A DNA stretch of 64,000 nucleotides from G963663735 sp963663735 (GCA_963663735.2 CAXXHN010000001.1:682001-746000), one strand, 5' to 3'. Counted from the first letter of the stretch, positions 42,897 through 52,155 are shown. Numbers and translations: made by a program. Notes: generated by a model from the letters alone, not told the origin.

Positions 42897-44069
42897 ATGG
42901 ATAGAAGAAAATTTGTCAAAGCCGGAATAGCCTCAGCTACCGGCGCAGTTGTAGCCTCCCAGCACATTGGGGCTGCAACCGAAAAATCACCTATTGTCAG
43001 AAAATTCGGAAAAACGGGATTAGAACTCCCTATCGTCAGTATGGGGGTTATGAATTCAGACAATCCCAACCTGGTAAAGGCCGCCCTGGCCAGTGGCATC
43101 GTTCACCTGGATACCGCCCATGTCTACCAGGGTGGCAAAAATGAGGTAATGCTGGGCGCGCTGCTCAAGGATTATGACAGGAAATCCTTCGTAATCTCCA
43201 CCAAAATACGCCCTGATGGCGTCGACCGCAACACAGGCCTTCCCACTCAAGAGGTTACGGCCGAAAACTTCATGGAAAAGTTTGAAATCAGCATGGAACG
43301 TCTGGGCATGGATTATGTCGATTTCCTCTATCTGCATGCTGTACAGGCCGGAGGAATGGTTAATCACAAACCGATATCCGATGTGATGCGCAACCTTAAA
43401 AAAGAAGGTCGGGTCCGTTTTATCGGTGTATCAACCCACAGTAATCAACCTGAAGTCATCGACGCCATGATTAAGGACGGCTTCTGGGATATAGTGCTGG
43501 CTGGTTATAACTTTAAAATGGACAAGTTGGACGAGATGAATGCGGCCCTGGAAAGAGCCAATAAAGCCGGACTTGCAGTTGTAGCCATGAAGACAATGGC
43601 GGGAGGGTTCCTGGATAAGGAAAAAACCCAGCCAATAGATACCACGGCTGCCTTGAAATGGGTAATGAATAATCCCAATGTCCATACTTCAATACCTGGC
43701 ATGACCACATTTGACCAGTTGGAGAAAAACCTGGAAGTCATGAAGAATCTGAAAATGACTGATGAAGAAAATAAACATCTGAAACTGGCTTCCAACGCAG
43801 TGGGCATGTTCTGTACAGGATGCCAGGAATGCCTACCTGCCTGCCGCAAGAACCTGGCGGTTCCCGATTACATGAGAGCTTACATGTACACTTACGGTTA
43901 TTCCAACCTAGGCAAGGCGCACAGCCTGCTCAGCGAATTGGACAAAGGAACCAATCCTTGCGGAGACTGTACGGATTGTTCGGTGAACTGCACGATGAAA
44001 TTCAACGTTAAAGATAAAATTACCGATGTAGCCAGGCTCCTCCATCTGCCTGGTGACTTTTTAGCCTGA
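42897..44069 (+). CDS. Tat-exported aldo/keto reductase with ferredoxin-like C-terminus
   Basis: A 390-residue fusion-type enzyme. It begins with a Tat leader (DRRKFVKAGIASATGAVVASQ), then an aldo/keto reductase barrel with tetrad Asp72, Tyr77, Lys103 and His146 (IVHLDTAHVYQGG; VISTKIRPDG; DFLYLHAVQ). The C-terminal 90 residues carry two Cys groups, FCTGCQECLPAC and NPCGDCTDCSVNC, like iron-sulfur-binding ends of 'YccC/AKR with 4Fe-4S' proteins. It is probably an exported sugar or dicarbonyl reductase; whether the clusters pass electrons is unknown. Rich AAGGAAG before the ATG. Confidence 0.88.
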   Translation: MDRRKFVKAGIASATGAVVASQHIGAATEKSPIVRKFGKTGLELPIVSMGVMNSDNPNLVKAALASGIVHLDTAHVYQGGKNEVMLGALLKDYDRKSFVISTKIRPDGVDRNTGLPTQEVTAENFMEKFEISMERLGMDYVDFLYLHAVQAGGMVNHKPISDVMRNLKKEGRVRFIGVSTHSNQPEVIDAMIKDGFWDIVLAGYNFKMDKLDEMNAALERANKAGLAVVAMKTMAGGFLDKEKTQPIDTTAALKWVMNNPNVHTSIPGMTTFDQLEKNLEVMKNLKMTDEENKHLKLASNAVGMFCTGCQECLPACRKNLAVPDYMRAYMYTYGYSNLGKAHSLLSELDKGTNPCGDCTDCSVNCTMKFNVKDKITDVARLLHLPGDFLA

Positions 44070-44144
44070 CAGTACTGAATTAAGATCCCGGGAGGGAGCA
44101 TACCGCTTCTTCCCGGGAAAATTTTCAGGGGCAGATCAAAATAA

Positions 44145-45023
44145 ATGGGCTCAACACCAATGAAAACCATGAATAATCTCAAAATCGCATTTTTTTGTTT
44201 AGTTTTATTGTTCTCTTTTCCCGGGTTGGTTATGGGAGATGTATCCTTCCCTGAAATGGATGGGTACACTATTGATTCCGATTACGATGTATACACCCCT
44301 GAAAACCTCTGGGAGTACATTAACGGGGCTTCAGAAGTATTCCTTATGTACGAATTTGATGAACTGCACATCGCTGACTATATCAAGGGCAGTGACAGCA
44401 TCAATGTGGAGATCTATCAGCACAGGACCCCTGAAATGGCTTTCGGTATGTATACCAAGGAACGCCAGCCCACCTACAACTTCGTTGATATAGGAGTCCA
44501 GGGGCATCATTCAGACACACAGGTGTATTTCGTAAAAGGCGTCAGTTACGTAAAAATAATGACCTCTTCTCCATCTGATGAAATCCGCTCAGGCCTCATA
44601 CCCCTGGCAGAAAAAATTGCGGCATCTCTGGAAGGGCCTACCGAAATGCCGGAAGTAATCAGATTACTACCCAAAGAGGGACGCAAGGCAAATGGAGAGG
44701 TTTTCCTTACTGAAAACGTTATGGGCCACATATTCATGAGCAATGCCTATAAAGTAAACTACAACATTGGCGACAAAAATTTTGACGTGTTTGTTTTCAC
44801 CAAGAAAACGGCTGAAGAATGCCAAAAAATGATCAGCTCCTACCTGGAGTGGGCCGGAGTTGAAGGCCTTGACCCAACATCAGAAGAGATATTCCTGGTA
44901 GATAAATATAATGGTCCGGTGTTGATAAGACAAAAGGGGGCAAACCTGGTACTCATCAACGGCCTGGAAAAGGACTCTCTGGGAATTACGACCGGTATTT
45001 CGGACGCGATACTTAAAAAATAA
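44145..45023 (+). CDS. Exported DUF6599 family protein
   Basis: A 292-residue exported protein with a signal peptide (LKIAFFCLVLLFSFPGLVMG). The mature part begins TIDSDYDVYTPENLWEYINGASEVFLMYEF and carries NVEIYQHRTPEMAFGMYTKER, split here as LWEYINGASEVFLMYEF and VEIYQHRTPEMAFGMY; these are the hallmarks of DUF6599 proteins seen widely in Acidobacteriota and similar lineages. No catalytic motif is evident. It follows the aldo/keto reductase in the same direction (75 bases). ATG at 44145 is preceded by AGGGG at a long distance; 44160 is a possible alternative. Function unknown. Confidence 0.8.
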   Translation: MGSTPMKTMNNLKIAFFCLVLLFSFPGLVMGDVSFPEMDGYTIDSDYDVYTPENLWEYINGASEVFLMYEFDELHIADYIKGSDSINVEIYQHRTPEMAFGMYTKERQPTYNFVDIGVQGHHSDTQVYFVKGVSYVKIMTSSPSDEIRSGLIPLAEKIAASLEGPTEMPEVIRLLPKEGRKANGEVFLTENVMGHIFMSNAYKVNYNIGDKNFDVFVFTKKTAEECQKMISSYLEWAGVEGLDPTSEEIFLVDKYNGPVLIRQKGANLVLINGLEKDSLGITTGISDAILKK

Positions 45024-45088
45024 GGTATATCCTGCTGTTTTGCTTTCCACGCCGCTTTACCGGGGAAGATCCGGGAAATGCGACGACT

Positions 45089-45118
45089 GGGCCGGTCAAA
45101 ATACTTTTTGATTGGCCC
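45089..45118 (+). promoter_or_regulatory. Strong RNA hairpin upstream of the PmoA-like gene
   Basis: GGGCCGGTCAAAA (45089-45101) pairs with TTTTGATTGGCCC (45106-45118), 13 base pairs including two G-U pairs when transcribed, loop of four. There is no following T run, so it is not a standard terminator. It may be a 3' stabiliser for the DUF6599 transcript or an attenuator-like leader. Confidence 0.45.
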
Positions 45119-45190
45119 CTGATCCCCGGGCCCTTGGTTTCCGGAATAGATTTCCTTGCTTTTATATGACCCGGATATTATTTATAAAAA

Positions 45191-46135
45191 ATGGTTTACA
45201 GAATATCGGCCCTGCTACTGTTTTTTGCGCTGACCGCAATATCCCAGCCACTGATAGCTGATTCCCAGATGTCCTCGGAGAAAACTGCCGACGGAATTCT
45301 TATTTCGGAGAATGGCAATCCAGTCCTTTTCTATCAGAAAAGCCCGAAATCAAAAGACGGATTATACACAAGAGCCAATTACATACATCCTTTATATGAC
45401 CTTGAAGGTCATATAATAACCGAAGATTTTCCGGCCGACCATCTTCACCAGAGAGGGATTTTCTGGACCTGGCACCAGATACTGGCCGGGGGAAAACGCC
45501 TGGGGGATGGCTGGGAATGCCGGGACATCAGGTGGGAAGTGCTTTCTGCTGAAACTGAATCTGCCAAAGAAGGCTCTATTGTTCTAAAAACCAGGGTGCA
45601 CTGGAAATCCCCAAACTGGACCAGTGAGCATGGAGAAATGTTGCCCTTCGTTGAGGAAGAGGCTTTTATAACCGTATATCCGGCTGAATCCGGCCGTAGA
45701 AAAATAGATTTCAAAATCAGCCTCCTGCCCCTGCACAAAAATATTTCAATAGGGGGATCTGAAGACGAAAAGGGTTATGGGGGATTCTCCCCAAGGTTAT
45801 TCCTTCCTGAAGATGTATCTTTCCGTGGAGTTACCGGTCCAGTGATTCCCCAGAATGAAGCGGTCTCCGCTGGCCCGGTAATTGATTTAACCGGCACTTT
45901 CGGGAGAAATTACTGCGGCGGAATTTCGATTATCCAGCACCCCTCCAATCCGGGTTTTCCGCAGCAATGGATACTGAGGAATAAAAGCAGCATGCAGAAT
46001 CCCGCATATCCCGGCCGAAATCCGGTTAGACTCTCCACGACTGAGCAGACGACTCTCCGTTACCGTTTACTGCTCCACGGACCGGATCAACTGGACCTGG
46101 AGGCCCTGGAGAGCGAATACGCCGCATCAAATTGA
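45191..46135 (+). CDS. Exported PmoA-like (DUF6807) protein
   Basis: A 314-residue exported protein with signal peptide (MVYRISALLLFFALTAISQP). The mature part has family phrases NGNPVLFYQKSPKSKDGLYT, SRANYIHPLYDLEG-like ANYIHPLYDLEGHIIT, ADHLHQRGIFWTWHQI and GWECRDIRW; the His-His in 'HLHQRGIFW' are conserved in DUF6807, often annotated 'PmoA family' because of similarity to a sugar-related enzyme rather than methane monooxygenase. Such genes usually accompany Gfo/Idh/MocA and TIM-barrel sugar enzymes, as here. Activity unproved; a carbohydrate-processing or binding role is expected. No clear ribosome site. Confidence 0.85.
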   Translation: MVYRISALLLFFALTAISQPLIADSQMSSEKTADGILISENGNPVLFYQKSPKSKDGLYTRANYIHPLYDLEGHIITEDFPADHLHQRGIFWTWHQILAGGKRLGDGWECRDIRWEVLSAETESAKEGSIVLKTRVHWKSPNWTSEHGEMLPFVEEEAFITVYPAESGRRKIDFKISLLPLHKNISIGGSEDEKGYGGFSPRLFLPEDVSFRGVTGPVIPQNEAVSAGPVIDLTGTFGRNYCGGISIIQHPSNPGFPQQWILRNKSSMQNPAYPGRNPVRLSTTEQTTLRYRLLLHGPDQLDLEALESEYAASN

Positions 46136-46228
46136 ATACTTCCTTAAAAAAAAGCATATAAATATTTACAAAAAATGAGAGATTCAATTCCGTTCTTCTC
46201 TCCATAACCCAATTAACCAGAGGACAAA

Positions 46229-47953
46229 ATGTACAGACCTGAAAATCCTGATTCACTTGAAAAATATTCTTCCGCGGTAACTCTTTCCGATATGGAAATT
46301 TTTATTTTTCCGGAGATCATGTATTCCCTGGTCCTGGCCAACATAATGTCTCCCATCACCTGGAAATTCAAAGAAGATCCCTGGTTTTCCAATATCCATA
46401 ACCTGAATGAGAACCAGAAGATCCATCGTGTCAAGCAGTTCATCATGAACAACTTCACCTTCAACCTGGACCTGGACACCTGGGGATTGACGACCAAGGA
46501 GAAGGAACTGGCCAGATTTGACGGTTTTGTCGACCTGGATCTTCTGAAACAAAGCAATGCGCTTTTCGGATATGAGGGGGACAAATACTACTTTGACATG
46601 GATATACGACGCCATTTTGGCCTGGATAAATATCAGTCGGACGTAATCCCATACTGGAAGACTGAAACCATTGAAGCCATGAGCGCCTTCCGCTACCGGG
46701 AAGGTTATACCAGCGGCGCCGGGGAATGTGTCAGCCTGGCCACCCTTTACGCGGCTTTACTGCATGTGATTGGCGAAGTCCCCCTGGAAAAAATATTCCT
46801 GATGGCCACCCCTCTCCATTCCCAGAATTTCATCTCCATAGGAGACGGGATCATCACGAATAATCGCAGGATTGTCACCAAAAACATGTGGTTCAACGGA
46901 ACGGAATTATCCGCAAAATCGCGACGTGCCCTGGAAAATGAAAAAGTAACCATGGTTGTCAACAATACCGGTCATATCCATGCCCTGTACGACCATTATT
47001 CAATCAATGAAGAGCATTACAAAAGGTTTCAGGATCACCTGGTTAGTTATTTGTCGGAAGGAATAACCTACCTGTCGCTGACATCCTTTTTACGTCAGTC
47101 CCACGGATTCCAGGTCTGTTTCCAGGTCAAAAACAGGATATTTGGTTCTGATCGCTATATTGAAGCTGAAAAGGTGTTTCATTATGAACATTCCAGTAAA
47201 TCCCGTATGGGAGACCCCTCCGAAAAAAATCTGCTGGAAGAAATAGATATAGATGATTATTATCCGTCCCCGCTGCAGGGCCGTATGGTCCTGAATGAAC
47301 TGGGCGATACTCTGCAGAAAATTGCTCAGGAAGTGGATTACAAGACTGAACGGGATCTGGTCAAGGAAAGGCTGGCTGGTAAGTGTCCCCGTGCCGGGGA
47401 GATGCTGGATAACCTGCTGGAATACATCGAGACTGTTCCAAGGCTTCCGAATCTTGAAGGGAGAAAGAGGGTAGCCTCCCCCCCCCTGCTTCTGCCGACT
47501 CAGGAAGGGAGGGAAGCAGTAATTGAATACCTGGAAAGTGTAAGAAAAATTAATGAAACTGCTGATCTGGCATTTACGGCTTTCCGGGACCTGGAAAGGT
47601 CTCCCTGGAAACCCTTTATGAAAGCGGCCCTGGAACGAAATCCAGTCTCAATTGCCGGAGCATCAGGTATAGGGGAGCCTGAAATTTACAGTTTGCTCCA
47701 ATCAATGGAAAATGAATCAATCTATGATGGGAACCGGATGGCTCAGCCTGATGAAGTCTGGAATTTCAGGCGTGGCAACGGGATGGAAAAAGCGATAACC
47801 ATGGCAAACATCCTGAAAAACCGGAACCAGGAAGCCAGCCTGAGCATAACCAGGAATGGAAATGACCTGCAGGTGGAGTTCGGTGGGGTTTTGTACAATT
47901 TCCCCTACAATGGCCCCCTGGAACCCCCATCTCAGGAAGAGATGGAACCATGA
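46229..47953 (+). CDS. Transglutaminase-like cysteine-protease-fold protein, function unknown
   Basis: A 574-residue protein without signal peptide. Residues 130-225 resemble a transglutaminase-like core: a helix starting at Cys167 (GAGECVSLATLYAALLHVIG), His197 (LMATPLHSQNFI) and Asp206 (SIGDGIITNNRR) in the order and spacing of a Cys-His-Asp triad. The N-terminal 120 and C-terminal 350 residues match nothing I know; they are helical with many charges. A ribosome site (AGAGGA) precedes the ATG and the gene ends cleanly. The cytosolic location and large extra parts are unlike typical exported bacterial transglutaminase-like proteins. Peptidase, amidase or scaffold roles are possible. Confidence 0.75.
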   Translation: MYRPENPDSLEKYSSAVTLSDMEIFIFPEIMYSLVLANIMSPITWKFKEDPWFSNIHNLNENQKIHRVKQFIMNNFTFNLDLDTWGLTTKEKELARFDGFVDLDLLKQSNALFGYEGDKYYFDMDIRRHFGLDKYQSDVIPYWKTETIEAMSAFRYREGYTSGAGECVSLATLYAALLHVIGEVPLEKIFLMATPLHSQNFISIGDGIITNNRRIVTKNMWFNGTELSAKSRRALENEKVTMVVNNTGHIHALYDHYSINEEHYKRFQDHLVSYLSEGITYLSLTSFLRQSHGFQVCFQVKNRIFGSDRYIEAEKVFHYEHSSKSRMGDPSEKNLLEEIDIDDYYPSPLQGRMVLNELGDTLQKIAQEVDYKTERDLVKERLAGKCPRAGEMLDNLLEYIETVPRLPNLEGRKRVASPPLLLPTQEGREAVIEYLESVRKINETADLAFTAFRDLERSPWKPFMKAALERNPVSIAGASGIGEPEIYSLLQSMENESIYDGNRMAQPDEVWNFRRGNGMEKAITMANILKNRNQEASLSITRNGNDLQVEFGGVLYNFPYNGPLEPPSQEEMEP

Positions 47954-48157
47954 CCGGAATAGTCGCGCTTGGCAGGTAGCAGGTTGTCGATTGCCGTGGT
48001 GTTAATTTCGGATTGAATATGCTTCAAATCATCTCCGCCAGCACCATCAGTCCCGAAGGTAAGTAATTATCCCGGGCAGGAACAGTAACAGCGCATCCTG
48101 GACTGGAATTCCTTTCGAAAAGCCAGAAAGCCCGGGAAGGGCAACCTTGTGCCCGCC

Positions 48158-49384
48158 TCAGCCGACTACTCTGGCAAAGATCCAGCTGCCGGCAATAAAT
48201 GTTCCCACGACACTGCCCAGGTTGGAAAAAACCACTACCAACAGAATCCGGCTGACCGGGTTCAACCAGAATCCTTTCACCGAATTGATGGCTTCCGGAA
48301 GATTCTCCAGGTCACTGACTGTAGGCTTTTTAACGAAAGCCTGGACAAGACCGCTGACCCAGCCAGCCGCTATCATGGGATTGAGGCTGGTAAGGGGAGC
48401 TGCTAAAAATGCGCTGATAATAGTCGCCGGATGACCAAAGGCCAAGGCGGCACCAAGGGCGGAAAGAATCCCGTTGACCAGGAACCAAATATATACCGAA
48501 CCCAGGGCTTCGTCGCCTCCACCCCTGTAAAATCCCCATATAAACAAAGCAATGATCAGGCTCGGGATCATCCATTTTGCGATTTTCCCTACTGAAGAAA
48601 TCGGGGGCAGCGTCTCAAGTGGAGCCAGCGAACGGCTGCTCTTTATTTCCTCACCGATGCCTGGAGAATGTCCAGCTCCCACAACGGCCACTATTTTTTG
48701 ACCTGGCGCTTCCCTTAACTTCTGGGCCATGTACTGATCCCGTTCATCAATCAAGGGCACTTTCACCTGGGGAAACTCTTCTCCGAAAATCTGAAGGATA
48801 TCTCCCAGTTTCTCCTGTTCCTTTAATTCTTCAACCGTCTTCTCATCTATTTCATCCACCCCAAAAAGAGATGCTGTCAGCTGAAACATCATCTTCAGCT
48901 TATTCCATAAATTAAGGTTTCTCCATGTTCTTTTCAGGGTCAGCTGGATGTCCCGGTCAATCAAGTGAATTTCGGCATTATTCTCCTTGCCGGCTTTAGC
49001 TCCTTCAGCCATCTCCGCGCCGGGAGTCACTCCCAGTTTTTTTCCAATACGCCGCTGAAAAGAACTCATGACCAGAGAACTCAGGAGAAGGCTGGCTTTA
49101 CCTTCCCTGATAACCTTTCCGATATTGGTTTGCTTCCACCTCTGCGGATCTGTAAGGTTTTTGTACCTTTCTGCATCCAGTTCCAGGCATACAGTATCCG
49201 GTTTAACGGATTCAATGGTTTTCCTGACATCCTCAAGGCTTTGCTTGGAAACATGCGCCGTGCCGACAAGGTATATTCTCCTGCCCTCTTCTTCCAGAAT
49301 CCTGACACTGGAAGGTAGCCCGGCCAGTATGTCTCCATCTCCGGTTTCTTCCAGATCCTGTCCAACATTATCTTTTTCTGCCAC
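48158..49384 (-). CDS. TraB/PrgY family protein with C-terminal membrane domain
   Basis: A 408-residue protein. The N-terminal half is the TraB domain: RRIYLVGTAHVSKQSLEDV (with the family GTAHVS), DTVCLELDAERY and IHLIDRDIQLTLKRTWRNL, then a second motif IVAVVGAGHSPGIG and DERDQYMAQKL. The C-terminal ~150 residues form about four membrane helices (SLIIALFIWGFYRGGGDEA; FLVNGILSALGAALAFGHP; NPMIAAGWVSGLVQAFVKKP). In Enterococcus TraB blocks self-pheromone; the archaeal and eukaryotic relatives suggest peptidase-like chemistry at membranes. I prefer the GTG at 49384, with a purine-rich AAAGAGA just before, over another at 49429. Confidence 0.85.
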   Translation of the reverse strand: MAEKDNVGQDLEETGDGDILAGLPSSVRILEEEGRRIYLVGTAHVSKQSLEDVRKTIESVKPDTVCLELDAERYKNLTDPQRWKQTNIGKVIREGKASLLLSSLVMSSFQRRIGKKLGVTPGAEMAEGAKAGKENNAEIHLIDRDIQLTLKRTWRNLNLWNKLKMMFQLTASLFGVDEIDEKTVEELKEQEKLGDILQIFGEEFPQVKVPLIDERDQYMAQKLREAPGQKIVAVVGAGHSPGIGEEIKSSRSLAPLETLPPISSVGKIAKWMIPSLIIALFIWGFYRGGGDEALGSVYIWFLVNGILSALGAALAFGHPATIISAFLAAPLTSLNPMIAAGWVSGLVQAFVKKPTVSDLENLPEAINSVKGFWLNPVSRILLVVVFSNLGSVVGTFIAGSWIFARVVG

Positions 49385-49447
49385 GATATCTCTTTCTTTT
49401 CTGCTGCTTTCCGGTGCGCATCTGATCACCGGAGGAATTACCGAAAA

Positions 49448-50716
49448 CTATGGTAAAACCTCTTCGTACCTTACCGGTTTATGTTTCTCAATCCAGCTTT
49501 TGTAGTCACCGTCATATCCGGACTTCTGCTGCCATTCTCGTACATGGGCCATAACTTCTTCCAACTTTTCAGGAGTTATCCCCTTTTTGGTACTCAAAAT
49601 ATTTTCTATCAGGTGCTTCACTACCTGTCCGCCATGGGCTCGGGAAGCCTTGATATTCCCCCGGCCGGTCACAGCGTTACCCAGGGCGAAAACATTATCG
49701 AGGCCGGAAAGCTTTCCAGTCTCATGATTTTCAATAGTGAACATTCCGTCCTCACCGCTCAGGCCCGGTATAAACTCAGGAAGGCTTCCGATGGAAGAGA
49801 CTATTATTGGAGCTCTATAGACTCTTTCAGTTCCAGGCAGGCTTTTTGCGCGTCCATCCGAAACTTCCGTATCCAGAAAAACCACCCCGGTTACCCGGTC
49901 ATTTTCAATCACCACATCCGCCGGGGTTTTCATGGGCTCAAAATTAAAAAGGTATTTTGACTGCATATTATTAAGCAGCTTCAGCCTTACTTTCTCAGCC
50001 TGGGCCAGCTGCCCGGAATCAGGATTATCCGGCATCGGCATCAGGGGCATGTCACAAGCTCTTCTCCGATAAAAAAGAGTGCATCCAGAGAGGCCCAATT
50101 CTTCCCACTTAACTCCCAGGGAATTTAGTGTCGCGGGGATGCCTTTTTTTTCCATGGTAACCAGGTCGGCCTCAATTCCCATCTTTTCCTTTAACGCCCT
50201 GACGGTAGTCTCAAGCATGAAAATCTTGGCGACATCAATAGAGGCCAGACCTCCACCGATAATTATCGCTCCGTCGTGGATCTCTTTTTCAGGCCCCTTA
50301 TACCCGGGACTGTGATACTGATTAAACCATGCCACGAAATCATTCTGCAGTTCAAAGCCCCTGCCCACATAACCTTCAATCCCCGCAATTGCAGGCTTAC
50401 GGTCACGCCAGGCACCAGTGGCAAGCAAAACCGCGCTGACTTCCCAGTCCAGGACTTCCTGTATCCGGATATCCTCACCCAGTTTCACACCTGGGACAAA
50501 TTCAATCATGGGGTTACTGATCACGGAATCAATAGCCTCTTCTTCCTTGTCGCGCTGCTTGGAATGCCACTTTGGCAGTCCATTTTCAATCTTTCCATAG
50601 GGGAGTAACTCCATGTCAAATACTATGGACCGGATTCCTTCTTCAGCCAGGCATCGGGCAGCTTCAGAACCGGCTACTGCCCCCCCGAAAATAACCACTA
50701 ATTGAAAATTATTCAT
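49448..50716 (-). CDS. FAD/NAD(P)-binding oxidoreductase
   Basis: A 422-residue flavoprotein with a two-dinucleotide-fold layout: FAD site VVIFGGAVAGSEAARCLAEEG near the N-terminus (residues 7-27), VSAVLLATGAWRDRKPAI, an NAD(P) site GAIIIGGGLASIDVAKIF (about 148-165), and the second FAD contact VFALGNAVTGRGNIKASRAH. This order is that of ferredoxin-NADP reductase / glutamate synthase small-subunit-like proteins (adrenodoxin-reductase type), without N-terminal iron-sulfur motifs. Redox partner unknown; the ferredoxin at 27 kb is a formal candidate only. Ribosome site weak (GAGAG). Confidence 0.85.
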   Translation of the reverse strand: MNNFQLVVIFGGAVAGSEAARCLAEEGIRSIVFDMELLPYGKIENGLPKWHSKQRDKEEEAIDSVISNPMIEFVPGVKLGEDIRIQEVLDWEVSAVLLATGAWRDRKPAIAGIEGYVGRGFELQNDFVAWFNQYHSPGYKGPEKEIHDGAIIIGGGLASIDVAKIFMLETTVRALKEKMGIEADLVTMEKKGIPATLNSLGVKWEELGLSGCTLFYRRRACDMPLMPMPDNPDSGQLAQAEKVRLKLLNNMQSKYLFNFEPMKTPADVVIENDRVTGVVFLDTEVSDGRAKSLPGTERVYRAPIIVSSIGSLPEFIPGLSGEDGMFTIENHETGKLSGLDNVFALGNAVTGRGNIKASRAHGGQVVKHLIENILSTKKGITPEKLEEVMAHVREWQQKSGYDGDYKSWIEKHKPVRYEEVLP

Positions 50717-51011
50717 ATTTCTGCTCTCGATATCTTTATTTCATTGTGCAAATTAACCCAGGTAAAACTGCTATTTTACAGCATAGGGACAATTTATGCG
50801 GCATAGAGTATTGATAAAACGCAGCCTGAGACGGCAACAATAGTGAAGGGCTAAGGCCTGCCGTTCAACAACCTGGGTTGATACCAGGCAAAAAGCCCGG
50901 GTGAACCCCAGGAATAGCCAATCTTCCTGCAAAACCGGGGCTAATCCTGGATTATGGGATACCGGATGGGATTTTTCAGGAAACTGCGCTCCATCAAAAA
51001 CAATCAGGAGG

Positions 51012-51986
51012 TCATCCCTCGTCCATCGTCAAGTCATCCAGAATACTGAGAACACCTTCTCTGCTCCTCTCCTGCATCAGCCGATTCCTTAAATCAGCGG
51101 CACCATGAAATCCCTTCAGATAACCTCCATACATCTTGCGCATCTCCAGGACTCCCGTATTTCCGCCCTGCCAGTCACACTTCATGTTCAGGTGCTCTTT
51201 AATCACTGCCAGTCGCTCCTGCCAGGATGGAGGAGGAAGATGCTCCCCGGTATCAAGAAAATGCCTGATTTCCCTGAAGATCCAGGGATTGCCCATCGCG
51301 CCCCTTCCAATCATTACAGCTTCCACACCTGTCTGTTCAAACATGTCCCTGGCATTTTCAGGAGTGATCACATCTCCGTTCCCGATTATCGGGATCTTCA
51401 TGCCGGCCTCCTCTTTCAGTTTTCTCAACCATTCCCACCTGGCCTCGCCCTTATAACCCTGGGCTCTTGTCCTGGCGTGTACAGCAATAGCGGCAATTCC
51501 ACAGTCCTCAAGCATCCTGGCAGTATCCAGGATATGTATGGAACCATCATCCCAACCCAGGCGGGTTTTTACAGTAACAGGACGCCTGGCAACAGACAGG
51601 ACTATTTCAGTCAACTGCTTCATCTTCGGGATATCCTTGAGTATTCCAGCTCCCGCGCCGTGCTTGACAACCTTTTTAACCGGACATCCAAAATTAATAT
51701 CAATAAAATCAGGGCCAGCTTCCTCCACTACTTCTGCGGCCTTCCTGATATAGTCAGACTTACCCCCGAATATCTGTATCGCCACCGGCCTTTCATCATC
51801 TGAAAACACCAGTTTCTCCAGCGAGCTTCGTGCTTCGTGCACAATCCCTCCGGCTGAAACAAACTCAGTGTATACCAGGTCTGCGCCATACCTCCGGCAG
51901 AGCACCCTGAAAGGAGGGTCGCTAATATCTTCCATTGGGGCCAGCACCAGCGGCCTGTCCCTGAATTCCACATCCCCTATTTTCAT
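51012..51986 (-). CDS. dusB: tRNA-dihydrouridine synthase DusB
   Basis: A 324-residue flavoenzyme that reduces uridine to dihydrouridine in the tRNA D-loop. FMN barrel motifs: LAPMEDISDPPFRVLCRRYGA, split as LAPMEDISDPPF and VYTEFVSAGG; QIFGGKSDYIRKAAEVV; FIDINFGCPVKK with the catalytic Cys101; KTRLGWDD; IAVHARTRAQGYKG; IPIIGNGDV and VMIGRGAMGNPW. Length is normal, with the usual C-terminal helical tRNA-binding tail. DusB is chosen over DusA/C by the order and length; this is family inference. Confidence 0.95.
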   Translation of the reverse strand: MKIGDVEFRDRPLVLAPMEDISDPPFRVLCRRYGADLVYTEFVSAGGIVHEARSSLEKLVFSDDERPVAIQIFGGKSDYIRKAAEVVEEAGPDFIDINFGCPVKKVVKHGAGAGILKDIPKMKQLTEIVLSVARRPVTVKTRLGWDDGSIHILDTARMLEDCGIAAIAVHARTRAQGYKGEARWEWLRKLKEEAGMKIPIIGNGDVITPENARDMFEQTGVEAVMIGRGAMGNPWIFREIRHFLDTGEHLPPPSWQERLAVIKEHLNMKCDWQGGNTGVLEMRKMYGGYLKGFHGAADLRNRLMQERSREGVLSILDDLTMDEG

Positions 51987-52155
51987 AATGTTCCGGGCAT
52001 CCTGTTTCCCTGGATTTAAAACCTTGAGCGTATCATTCTAACCTTTTATCAGCTGTCAATCGTAGCGAAACCTGTCTGAATCAAGTTTTCATGTGCTGTG
52101 AAGGCGGTGGATAGTATAATTCAATTGTCAATCCGTATTGCTTTAGGAGGAGTTT

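Noticed and set aside
50717..51011. Structured RNA in the GC-rich stretch before the flavoprotein gene
   Set aside because: Several short CCAGG/CCTGG pairings exist, but no consistent fold or known riboswitch core could be drawn.
52030..52155. Cobalamin riboswitch upstream of the adenosyltransferase
   Set aside because: The leader is short and I see no B12-box sequence; only a TATAAT at 52115 without a convincing -35.
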